Assembly (NCBI RefSeq): GCF_036226525.1
Contig: NZ_CP108487.1
Location: 6,572,001-6,636,000, forward strand
Length of the DNA: 64,000 nucleotides
Direction: 5' to 3'
Origin: Kribbella sp. NBC_01245
Lineage (GTDB): Bacteria > Actinomycetota > Actinomycetes > Propionibacteriales > Kribbellaceae
The notes under the pieces were generated by a model that made no database searches, was not told where the DNA came from, and saw only the letters and a program-made list of their open reading frames with translations. Of the stretch, positions 15,575 to 23,238 are shown piece by piece. Position numbers and translations under genes: made by a program. The number at the start of each line of letters is the position of its first letter. Position 1 is the first letter of the stretch.

Positions 15575-18495
15575 GGTGTCTCCCCTTTGACATTCTTTGT
15601 TCGCACGGGCCTCTGGGCGGTGACCGTGACGTTTGGTGGGTGCATCAGCAGCGCCGACGGGACCTCGGGGAACCCAAGCCTGAGCAGGCCGTACCCGATC
15701 CCGGCCAGGCCGGTGAGCAGACCGGGTGAGGGCACGCCATCCGGCGTACCGCACCGCGGTCCGTGCAGGTCGATGGCGCCGAGCACCTGACCGGCGGCCC
15801 GGGCCCGCAGCGCCTCCGCGCTCGGATCGCCCTGGGCGGCCAGCTCGATCAGTGGTTCGAGGGCGCCGAGTTCGCCGTGGCACAGGCTCATCTCCCGCAG
15901 CGCGGGCCGAGCCGCCGTGTCCAGCAAGTACGACGTGATGGGTCCGCGCCATCCCGCGGCCATCGCGGCCACGGTGATACCGGCACGACCCGAGCACCAG
16001 CCGAGATCTGCGTCGGGCAGACCCTCGGACGGCAACGGCTCGAGATGTACGCCGGCCTTCCGCAGCACGGCCAGACCGGCCTCGCGATGCTTTTCCGCGG
16101 GCGAGCGCAGCAGCGCCCAGCCGATCCCCGTCGAACCGCGGGCGAACCCGGTGCCGGGCAGTTCCGCAGTCAGCAGCTTGTCGGCATACCTGCGAGCGAG
16201 CTCGGCCGCCAGTGGGTGATCGATCGCCAGCATCGCCGCGAGACCACCCGCTTCACCCTCGAAGTACGACGGCTCGGCATCCGGGTCGTCGTCGGGCATT
16301 GCCGCGGCGATCGCGAGGGCCTGGTCGAGCCAGCCAGCGAGTTCGGTGTTGTCCGGGTCGAGCGCGATACCGCGGGCGAGCATGTACGCGATCCCGCCCA
16401 GCCCAACGTATCCAGGCCCGATCGCCGCCGCGAGATCGGCGTCCGCGGCCATCGCGTCGAGCAGTCGCGGCAGCGGCCGGAGAGCGTCCCGCGCGAGTTC
16501 GACGTACCGCTCGGCGCCGGTCATCGAGGCGAGTCGGGTGAGGAACAACGCCGTGCCGGTGTAGCCGCTCGGCAGGCCCGCGCCCATCGGCAGCAGGGCC
16601 CAGTCCAGGTCGTCGACGAGTTCCAGGCCGAGCCAGTTCGCGCGGCCGTGCCGGCTGATCGAACGCGCCAGGATCTCGTCGGCGATACCGGTCGCGGCCA
16701 TCAGCAGGCGTTCCGGATCCGGCGGTACGGCGACCGCAGGCATCCGGCGCCCGGCCAGTCCCCGGTGCTCGACCGGTGCCGAACGCGTCGCCAGCGTGGC
16801 GCCGATGATCCACTCCTGCGCGTGCCGGTCGACCTCGCCGAGGCGGGCGATCTTGGCTCGCGCCGAGGCGAGTCCGGTCGTACCGAGTAGTCCCGGCAGG
16901 CAGCCGCCGGCCGCGGTCCAGATCGCGCGCGACCCGGGCTTGGTGGTGAACAGCGGGATGTCGCCGGCCCACAGGTCGGCCAGCTCTGCCGGGACCAGTT
17001 GCCGCCGGACGTCATCCTCAGCCTGGTCGTACAGCAGGCTGAAGAGGTTGTCCCGGGCGTCCGCGTCGCGTAGAGCGTCTGGGTGAGTCGACTCGTCCAG
17101 CAACGTCGCGTACATCGAAGTGGCCTGGGCGACCAGCCGTACCTCGTCGTCGGCGCAAGCCTCGAGAAGAGGGCCGGCAAGTTCGTCGCGGTGTCGTGCG
17201 ATCGCGTTGTAGGCAGTGGCGAACCCAGCGAGCAAGGCGCTCTGGTGCTGCCTCGGCTCGCTCGCGTGGCCGGAGAGCATCGGACGGTTGCTTGCGGCTT
17301 TGGTGATGCCAGGGCGACGTACGAGGCGCATTGTGTCTAGGCCGGCGTCTAGCCAGGTCACGACTGTTGTAGGCAGTACTGCATCGTCATCGCCGCCTAG
17401 GCCGGACATGTCGGCAGAACCCTGGTCGCCGAGCATCAGTAGCGGCAGTAGCGCGGTCTGGTAGACGGAGCTGGTCAGAGCCTCCGTAGCCGGGTCCGGC
17501 CCGATCAGAGATGGCACGTTCAGCACTGGGTGGAAGAGCGTCTCCACGTCCACAATCACCGGATGCTCGCCTGCTGCGATCAGGTTCTCGTAGTGCATGT
17601 CCGTGCCGTCTAGTACGTACAGGAGCGCGAGTAGAGCGCCTTGGCGGTAGTAGAAGCGGCGGACCGAAGAGACGTCCGTACAGGCTGTGTGTTCGACGAA
17701 CTCGAGCCAGCCGTAGCCCTGGCGCGGCAAGAGCCGCACAATACGCAGATCCAGGTGCGCGCGGTCGTTGAGCCAGTCGACGATCGCGTTGAAGTGCCCG
17801 TGCAGGTCAAGCGGCCTGGGCCGGTAGACGAGCTTGGCGCCGGTCTCGAACGTCAGGATCGCAACAGCCCGGCCGCCGCGGTGGGTATCGCCAGTGACGG
17901 CTGCAGAGACTAGAAGGCCCGGGTCGTTCGCTAGGAAGTCGACCAGGTCGGCACGGTCGGCTGCGAGCCGGTCCAGCAGTTCGAGGTGCGCACTGACCGC
18001 CGTACGGCACGTCTGGCCCAGCACCCGGGCGAGAACGGGGTAGCGGCGTAGGAGCGGTACAAGACCGCCTTCGCTCAGCTGCCGCGTGAAGTACTCGAAA
18101 CGGTCCGCGGAGGTTGTGCCCACCAGCTGCTGGTTCTTCCGGGCACGGTTCAGTTCCAGCACCAGTGTCCGCGCTGCCAGCCGCACGAGTCGTCGTCCGA
18201 GGTGTGCCACGAATTCGGCGGTGACGGCCGCGTTGTCGACGCCGTCGTACTGCCGGCGCAGGTCCGCGCGTACGCCGTCCAGTAGGGGTTGAAGCGCGTC
18301 CGCGAGGCCTTCGCCGGTAGAGGTGCTGTAGGCGGGCAGGCGGTCTACGTACAGCGCCCAGCCCGGGGCCAGCGCGTCGTACTCACGCGGCGCCAGCCCG
18401 GCCTGCCACCACGGTGGCGGCGTCCGGGCGATCAATGGCGGCGCTGAGAACTGGAACACCTGCACACGATGACATCGGCTGACCGGTCGGTACAT
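15571..18495 (-). CDS. lanM: Class II lanthipeptide synthetase LanM
   Basis: A 974-residue bifunctional synthetase. The N-terminal DUF4135 dehydratase domain contains Gly-Thr-Asp-Met-His-Tyr-Glu-Asn and Asp-Val-Glu-Thr-Leu-Phe-His; it phosphorylates and eliminates Ser/Thr. The C-terminal LanC-like cyclase has zinc ligands Cys834 (Trp-Cys-Ser-Gly-Arg-Ala-Gly) and Cys872-His873 (Leu-Cys-His-Gly-Glu), so both activities look intact. No ribosome site is evident before ATG 18495; GTG 18465 is an alternative start. Divergent from the lanA-lanKC operon across a 200-bp control region. No canonical class II precursor is seen nearby; the coupled downstream small gene is the only candidate. Confidence 0.93.
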   Translation of the reverse strand: MYRPVSRCHRVQVFQFSAPPLIARTPPPWWQAGLAPREYDALAPGWALYVDRLPAYSTSTGEGLADALQPLLDGVRADLRRQYDGVDNAAVTAEFVAHLGRRLVRLAARTLVLELNRARKNQQLVGTTSADRFEYFTRQLSEGGLVPLLRRYPVLARVLGQTCRTAVSAHLELLDRLAADRADLVDFLANDPGLLVSAAVTGDTHRGGRAVAILTFETGAKLVYRPRPLDLHGHFNAIVDWLNDRAHLDLRIVRLLPRQGYGWLEFVEHTACTDVSSVRRFYYRQGALLALLYVLDGTDMHYENLIAAGEHPVIVDVETLFHPVLNVPSLIGPDPATEALTSSVYQTALLPLLMLGDQGSADMSGLGGDDDAVLPTTVVTWLDAGLDTMRLVRRPGITKAASNRPMLSGHASEPRQHQSALLAGFATAYNAIARHRDELAGPLLEACADDEVRLVAQATSMYATLLDESTHPDALRDADARDNLFSLLYDQAEDDVRRQLVPAELADLWAGDIPLFTTKPGSRAIWTAAGGCLPGLLGTTGLASARAKIARLGEVDRHAQEWIIGATLATRSAPVEHRGLAGRRMPAVAVPPDPERLLMAATGIADEILARSISRHGRANWLGLELVDDLDWALLPMGAGLPSGYTGTALFLTRLASMTGAERYVELARDALRPLPRLLDAMAADADLAAAIGPGYVGLGGIAYMLARGIALDPDNTELAGWLDQALAIAAAMPDDDPDAEPSYFEGEAGGLAAMLAIDHPLAAELARRYADKLLTAELPGTGFARGSTGIGWALLRSPAEKHREAGLAVLRKAGVHLEPLPSEGLPDADLGWCSGRAGITVAAMAAGWRGPITSYLLDTAARPALREMSLCHGELGALEPLIELAAQGDPSAEALRARAAGQVLGAIDLHGPRCGTPDGVPSPGLLTGLAGIGYGLLRLGFPEVPSALLMHPPNVTVTAQRPVRTKNVKGETP

Positions 18496-18582
18496 GGGTG
18501 TAGTGCACCCATATTCCCGAGGCGGGGTGCGGTGGGTGCAGGGGGTGGGTGCGGCCGGCTGAATGTGGGTGCTGGCAACCCA
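18494..18582. promoter_or_regulatory. GGGTGC-box control region between lanM and lanA
   Basis: An inverted repeat ATGGGTG-TAGTG-CACCCAT (18494-18512) overlaps the lanM start. GGGTGC follows four times, at 18525, 18534, 18547 and 18567, and the last is part of TGGGT-N7-ACCCA (18566-18582). Such a box array between divergent operons suggests a shared regulator of both synthetases. Confidence 0.5.
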
Positions 18583-18694
18583 TGTGGCGCCGGCCCGATC
18601 GGAGTTGACTTCAGGTCATCGGGAGACGCCGCACCGGCCCTTCCGCCCCAAGGACCGGACACCTCGTCCGGCTCCCAACACCTGAGGAGAAATC

Positions 18695-18793
18695 ATGGCT
18701 GAGCTTCTTGACCTGCAGATCCTGACCGACGAGGTCGCCGTGGACGTCGAGGTCATCCACACCGACGGCAGCGGCGTCAGCTACAACTGCTGA
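18695..18793 (+). CDS. lanA: Class III lanthipeptide precursor, avionin-type
   Basis: A 32-residue peptide, GAGGAG before its ATG. The N-terminal Leu-Leu-Asp-Leu-Gln (residues 4-8) is the recognition helix typical of class III leaders, followed by an acidic stretch (Thr-Asp-Glu-Val-Ala-Val-Asp-Val-Glu). The C-terminal half reads Ile-His-Thr-Asp-Gly-Ser-Gly-Val-Ser-Tyr-Asn-Cys: Ser26-x2-Ser29-x2-Cys32 is a labionin-forming pattern, and Cys32 is the last residue, as required for oxidative decarboxylation by the LanD-like protein two genes down. The peptide is unusually short. His22 and Asp24 are candidate targets for the JmjC oxygenase. It lies directly ahead of lanKC, separated by a hairpin. 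Confidence 0.88.
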   Translation: MAELLDLQILTDEVAVDVEVIHTDGSGVSYNC

Positions 18794-18805
18794 TTTTCGC
18801 CCTTA

Positions 18806-18837
18806 CCAGGGCCCGGGGCCCCCAACCCGGGCCCTGG
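18806..18837 (+). terminator. Attenuator hairpin after lanA
   Basis: CCAGGGCCCGGG (18806-18817) pairs perfectly with CCCGGGCCCTGG (18826-18837) over an 8-base loop, 13 bases after the precursor stop and 51 before the synthetase start. No T-run. Partial termination here would give more precursor than enzyme transcript. Confidence 0.65.
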
Positions 18838-18888
18838 CGCTGTTCTGCCCCTCGCTGTCTTGAGGGCCGGCGCCAGGAAGAGGAAGAG

Positions 18889-21435
18889 ATGATCGACTCG
18901 TTCAGGGCCTACACGGTCAGCGACCCGCAGTACTACGACCGCGTCGAGCGGTCCTCCGAACCCGGCGAGTTCCTCGAGCTGTTGCGCGACCGGTTGACCG
19001 GCCGGGCCGACACGATCGACGGCGGTGGCGTCTGGGCGCGATGCCTGGACCGGCCGCTGGCCGACCTGCCCGAGTACGGGTGGAAGCTGCACATCTCCGC
19101 ACGTCCGGACGACCTACGGGAGATCGTCGCGGCCGTGATCGACGAGTACGAGGTCGAGGCCTTCAGCTTCAAGTGCGTCCGCTCGCCCGAGCTCGGCCTG
19201 GCCCAGCTCAGCCGGTGGTGGGCGCGCGGCGGTGCGGGTAAGGCCGTCACCGTCTACCCCCTGTCAGAGGCCCACGCGCGGGAACTGGCCGACCGGCTGT
19301 CCGCGCGGTTGCAGGGCTTCCAGGGCTCACATGTTCTGACCGACCGCCGTTACCCGGGCAGCGACGTGGTGCAGTACCGCTACGGCACCTTCCGCAAACC
19401 GCCGGGTATCGACGACGAGGGCCGGCCCAGCAGCGTGGTCAACGGCCCGGACGGCAAACCGTGGAACGACTCGCGCACACCGAGTTTCACCTTGCCCCAT
19501 TGGGTTTCCGTTGATCCCTTCGATGACGGCTCGGGCGCTGGGGAAGACCCGACTGGCCTGCTCAAGCGGTACCGAGTGACGTCCGTGCTGAGGCACTCGA
19601 CCGCGGGCGGCGTCTACCTCGCGAAGGGTGAGGACGGCGCCGAGTACATCCTCAAGGAGGCGCGGCCGCATACGGCCTTCGCCCCGGACGGCTCGGACGC
19701 GCCGACCCGGTTGCAGCGCGAGTACGACTACCTCAAGCAGCTCGAAGGCACCGGCGTAGCCCCGCGCGCGATCGAGATCGCCAAGGTCTGGGAACACACC
19801 TTCCTGGTACAGAGCAAGGTCCCGGGAATCACCTTCCAGGTCTGGCTTTCCCGCAATCACCCGTTCGCCACCGGCGTCCCGGACGAGACCTATCCGGCCC
19901 GCGCGCAGGCGATCCTCGCGCAGGTCCGCCAGGCGCTGACGACTTGCCTCGACCAGGGCGTGGTCTACAGCGACACCTCGTTGACGAACATCCTGATCGA
20001 CGACACCGACACCGTGCACCTGGTCGACTTCGAGGCCTGCCGCCCGGCCGGATCGGACCCCGCGTCGTACCCCCGGACCAGCGGGTTCGCTCCCGAGCCC
20101 GGCACCGAGGCGTGGACTACGGATGCGGCGTACGTCGCCTATGCGGCCGACGCGGTCGAGGCCGCCACCGTGATGCCGCGCAACGCCTTGCTGGCCTTCC
20201 GTCCCGAGGTGTTCGGCCGCGCCCTGGACACTACCGCCCGCCAACTCGGTACGCCGCTCGGCGATCTGCCCCGACGTCTCGGCCTGCCAAGAGGCGTGAC
20301 GAGTGATGCCGAGCTGCTGGCTGATATCGCCCGCGGACTGCGCAACGCCGCGACGCCCGATCGCGACGACCGGCTCTTCCCAGGGCATCCCGAGCAGTTC
20401 CGGTCGAACGCGCTCTCCATCGCGTACGGCGCGGCCGGCGTACTGCGGGTGCTCAAGACCCTCGACGGCTGGGTGGATCCCGAGCTCACGCGCTGGCTGA
20501 TCGCCCGCCTCGACGAGGATCGTCCGCTGCCGATGGGCCTGTACGTCGGACGCGCGGGTATTGCCACCACCCTGCTCGAACTCGGTCTCGAGGACCGCGG
20601 CCTGCTCGCCTCGGCAACCGCGGACGCACTCGGCTCGGCGGCCAAGCCCGCGGGCGTCGCGACCGGCCTGGCCGGCGTCGGTTTGTCCCTGCTCAGCGCA
20701 CACCGTATGACGGGGGAGCAGGGCCACCTCGACCACGCCCGCGCCATCGCCGATGGCTTGATCGACCGGGCCTCCGACGATGGCACGGGCCTCTGGTGGC
20801 CGGTTGACCGCCATCCGCTCGGGTTCCTCTACGGCTCGTCCGGCGTGGCCGTCTTCCTCACCGAACTCGGGACGCTCCTCGGCGACAACGTGCTGGTGAA
20901 GCTCGGCCGTCGCGCGCTGGCGTTCGACCTGTCCCGTGGACGGGTTCGCGCGAACGGCGGCACTGGCTTCGGTGCTTACGCGGAGGGCGTCGCCTTCGAG
21001 CCGTACCTGATCCGCGGTGGTTCCGGCGTCGGTATGGCCGTCGCGCATCACCTACGGCTGACGGGTGACGAGAGCTTGGTCAAGCCGTTGCAGTCGATCG
21101 TGCGGGGTGTCGCGATGCCGTTCACGGTCAATCCCGGTTTGTTCTCGGGGATGAGCGGGTTGATCGAGTTCCTGCTCGACAGCCAGGCCGTGCTGCCGGA
21201 CTCGGACGGGTTCCTCGATCTGGCCGTGAACCGCTTGTTCGAACAGGTCCTCGCGCTGCGCTGTGTGGACGAGTCCGGGACCGGATTCCCCGGCGACGGG
21301 CTGATGCGGAAGAGCTGCGACGTCGCCTCCGGCAGTGCCGGTGTCGCGATGATGCTGCACCGCCTGCAGCATGGCGGCGAGACGCTCGACGTCCGCTACG
21401 GGCGGCCGATGGGGGTGTTGAGTCATGCCGGCTGA
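18889..21435 (+). CDS. lanKC: Class III lanthipeptide synthetase LanKC (island 1)
   Basis: An 848-residue three-domain enzyme: N-terminal phosphoSer/Thr lyase (about 1-200), Ser/Thr-type kinase (about 220-400) and C-terminal LanC-like cyclase (about 480-840). Kinase residues visible: Lys256 in Ile-Leu-Lys-Glu-Ala-Arg, catalytic Asp362 in Tyr-Ser-Asp-Thr-Ser-Leu-Thr-Asn, and Asp380 of an Asp-Phe-Glu motif replacing Asp-Phe-Gly. The cyclase lacks the Cys-Cys-His zinc site, which separates class III from class IV. It should phosphorylate and dehydrate Ser26/Ser29 and cyclise onto Cys32. Its last 11 bases overlap the flavoprotein gene. Confidence 0.92.
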   Translation: MIDSFRAYTVSDPQYYDRVERSSEPGEFLELLRDRLTGRADTIDGGGVWARCLDRPLADLPEYGWKLHISARPDDLREIVAAVIDEYEVEAFSFKCVRSPELGLAQLSRWWARGGAGKAVTVYPLSEAHARELADRLSARLQGFQGSHVLTDRRYPGSDVVQYRYGTFRKPPGIDDEGRPSSVVNGPDGKPWNDSRTPSFTLPHWVSVDPFDDGSGAGEDPTGLLKRYRVTSVLRHSTAGGVYLAKGEDGAEYILKEARPHTAFAPDGSDAPTRLQREYDYLKQLEGTGVAPRAIEIAKVWEHTFLVQSKVPGITFQVWLSRNHPFATGVPDETYPARAQAILAQVRQALTTCLDQGVVYSDTSLTNILIDDTDTVHLVDFEACRPAGSDPASYPRTSGFAPEPGTEAWTTDAAYVAYAADAVEAATVMPRNALLAFRPEVFGRALDTTARQLGTPLGDLPRRLGLPRGVTSDAELLADIARGLRNAATPDRDDRLFPGHPEQFRSNALSIAYGAAGVLRVLKTLDGWVDPELTRWLIARLDEDRPLPMGLYVGRAGIATTLLELGLEDRGLLASATADALGSAAKPAGVATGLAGVGLSLLSAHRMTGEQGHLDHARAIADGLIDRASDDGTGLWWPVDRHPLGFLYGSSGVAVFLTELGTLLGDNVLVKLGRRALAFDLSRGRVRANGGTGFGAYAEGVAFEPYLIRGGSGVGMAVAHHLRLTGDESLVKPLQSIVRGVAMPFTVNPGLFSGMSGLIEFLLDSQAVLPDSDGFLDLAVNRLFEQVLALRCVDESGTGFPGDGLMRKSCDVASGSAGVAMMLHRLQHGGETLDVRYGRPMGVLSHAG

Positions 21436-21976
21436 TCGCCTCGCGGTGGTCTGCACCGGCGCGAGTGCCGCGCTGGACCTGCCGTCCCACCTCGCGCACT
21501 GGCGCAAGGAGGTGAGCGGGCCGATGTCGGTGATGCTGACGCACTCGGCCCTCACTTTCGTCCAGCCGTCCGCGGTCGGCCTGATCGCCGACGAGGTCTT
21601 CGAGCCGGGTGGACCGGTCGTCAACCCGGTCGCTTTCGCCAACCAGGCAAGGCTTTTCGTGGTCGCACCCTGTACGGCGAACTTCCTCGTCTCGGCCGCC
21701 CTCGGTCTCGCCTCGTCACCCGCCTTGACCGCGATGCTGGCCACGCCCGCGCCGCGGATCGTCTTCCCGCACATGAACCCGCGGATGTGGCAGGCGCCGA
21801 CCACGCAGCAGGCCGTCCGGTCGTTGCGTGAGCAGGACGTCATCGTGGTTTCGCCCGAGGACACCACCGTACTGACCTTGTGGAGTGGCGAGTTCGAGCC
21901 CAGCAAGGCGATGCCCGCTCCCGCGCGAACGGCGACGGTCATCTCGGCGCATTGGCGAAACCTGGTCGCGGCATGA
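21425..21976 (+). CDS. lanD: Flavoprotein cysteine decarboxylase homologue (LanD/HFCD family)
   Basis: A 183-residue homo-oligomeric flavoprotein of the EpiD/MrsD/Dfp family. Visible are the FMN-site Val-Ala-Pro-Cys-Thr-Ala-Asn (EpiD has Pro-Ala-Ser-Ala-Asn-Thr) and the substrate-clamp motif Pro-His-Met-Asn-Pro-Arg-Met-Trp (Pro-x-Met-Asn-x-x-Met-Trp). It should oxidatively decarboxylate the precursor's C-terminal Cys to an enethiol, the donor for aminovinylcysteine or avionin. By eye, the position of the family's catalytic His is Asn67 (Val-Asn-Pro-Val-Ala), which is odd. Overlaps lanKC by 11 bases and the MFS gene by 4. Confidence 0.85.
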   Translation: MPADRLAVVCTGASAALDLPSHLAHWRKEVSGPMSVMLTHSALTFVQPSAVGLIADEVFEPGGPVVNPVAFANQARLFVVAPCTANFLVSAALGLASSPALTAMLATPAPRIVFPHMNPRMWQAPTTQQAVRSLREQDVIVVSPEDTTVLTLWSGEFEPSKAMPAPARTATVISAHWRNLVAA

Positions 21977-23238
21977 CCGGACGCGCGGCGTTGTTGAGGG
22001 ATAACCGGGACTTCAGCCGGTTTTGGTGGGGTCAGGCGCTCACGGCGCTCGGTGCCCGGGTGAGCGATATCTGCCTGCCCTTGCTGGTGCTGGACATCAC
22101 CGGTTCTCCTTTGTGGGCAGGGGCGCTCGCCACCGCGCGCCTCGTCGCCCTGAACGTCGCGCGCCTACCTGCCGGAGCGCTGGCCGATCGCTGGGACCGC
22201 CGGACCGTGATGATTCGGGTCGACCTGACCAAGGCTGTGCTCTGGGGGATGCTAGCGCTTTTGGTTGCCTTCGGCACCGGGTCGGTTTGGCCGTTGGTCG
22301 TCATCGGTGTGCTCGACGGGTTGGTGAGTTCGGTCTACAACCCATCCCTGGCGGCGGCACTTAGGCACTTGATCCGGCCGGACGAAATCACGAAAGCCGT
22401 TTCCTTGAACGAATCCCGGTCTTACGCTGCCAGTTTGATCGGACCGGCCGCTGGTGGAGGGCTTTACGCGTTGGCGCATTGGATTCCGTTTGCGGTCAAT
22501 GCCGTCACGTTTCTTCTTTGTGCCGTGCTGGTTGCACGGATCACGGCTGGGCTGGGCGGCAGTAACGCTTCTGTAGAACGTCTTTCCGCCGATGTTGCTC
22601 ATGGTATTCGCTATGTCTTCAACCAGCCTTTCCTTCGTACGTTGACGATTTGGTCAGCCGTGCTGAACTTTGCGACGGCTGCTGCGTTCTTCGGGATGGT
22701 GCCGATGTTGTCCGGGCTGGATACGCCAGCACCGGTGATCGGCGCCATGTCCGGTGTCGTCGCGGCCGGCGCCTTGCTGGGTTCACTGGTTGCGCCTCGC
22801 ATAGTTGCCGCAGGCCCCTACCGTGCAGTCGTTGCCGGTGGACTGGTCGTGGCCGGTGTGACCCTGGCGGTAGCGGCAGTGCCTGTGTTGCCGGTGGTCG
22901 TCGCCGCGCTTGCGTTGCTCGGTGCGACCGCGCCGGTGCTGATCATCGCGATGACCGCCGAGGTGTACAAGGTGGTCGACGACTCGATGATGGCGCGGGC
23001 GCAGAGCACGATGACGCTCGTCGGCTCGCTGTTCTACCCCGTGAGCTTCCTGGCGATGGGCTGGCTGTTGCAGCGGTTCGGCCCGGGTCCGTCGTACGGC
23101 GTATTGGCCGGCGCGCTCGCCGCCTGCGTCCTGTTCACCCTGGCCCGGCCGGTCCGGGCTCAGCTCTCACCCGAGCCCGCCAGCTCGGGCATCAGGTCAA
23201 ACTCGGAACTCGGGTCAAAGGAGTTGCATCATGCGTAG
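21973..23238 (+). CDS. MFS transporter, probable lanthipeptide exporter
   Basis: A 421-residue major facilitator with about 12 membrane helices. The loop 2-3 motif Leu-Ala-Asp-Arg-Trp-Asp-Arg-Arg is the MFS motif A variant of the MFS_3/enterobactin-exporter-like (EntS) group. The start ATG overlaps the stop of the flavoprotein gene (ATGA), and the end overlaps the JmjC gene by 8 bases, so it is translationally coupled in the lanthipeptide operon. It is the likely exporter or immunity pump for the modified peptide; no ABC exporter is present in this operon. Confidence 0.88.
   Translation: MTGRAALLRDNRDFSRFWWGQALTALGARVSDICLPLLVLDITGSPLWAGALATARLVALNVARLPAGALADRWDRRTVMIRVDLTKAVLWGMLALLVAFGTGSVWPLVVIGVLDGLVSSVYNPSLAAALRHLIRPDEITKAVSLNESRSYAASLIGPAAGGGLYALAHWIPFAVNAVTFLLCAVLVARITAGLGGSNASVERLSADVAHGIRYVFNQPFLRTLTIWSAVLNFATAAAFFGMVPMLSGLDTPAPVIGAMSGVVAAGALLGSLVAPRIVAAGPYRAVVAGGLVVAGVTLAVAAVPVLPVVVAALALLGATAPVLIIAMTAEVYKVVDDSMMARAQSTMTLVGSLFYPVSFLAMGWLLQRFGPGPSYGVLAGALAACVLFTLARPVRAQLSPEPASSGIRSNSELGSKELHHA

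Noticed and set aside
18695-18793. The 32-residue precursor as the substrate of LanM
   Set aside because: Its Leu-Leu-Asp-Leu-Gln leader is of class III type and it sits in the lanKC operon; LanM use cannot be excluded but is not the simplest reading.
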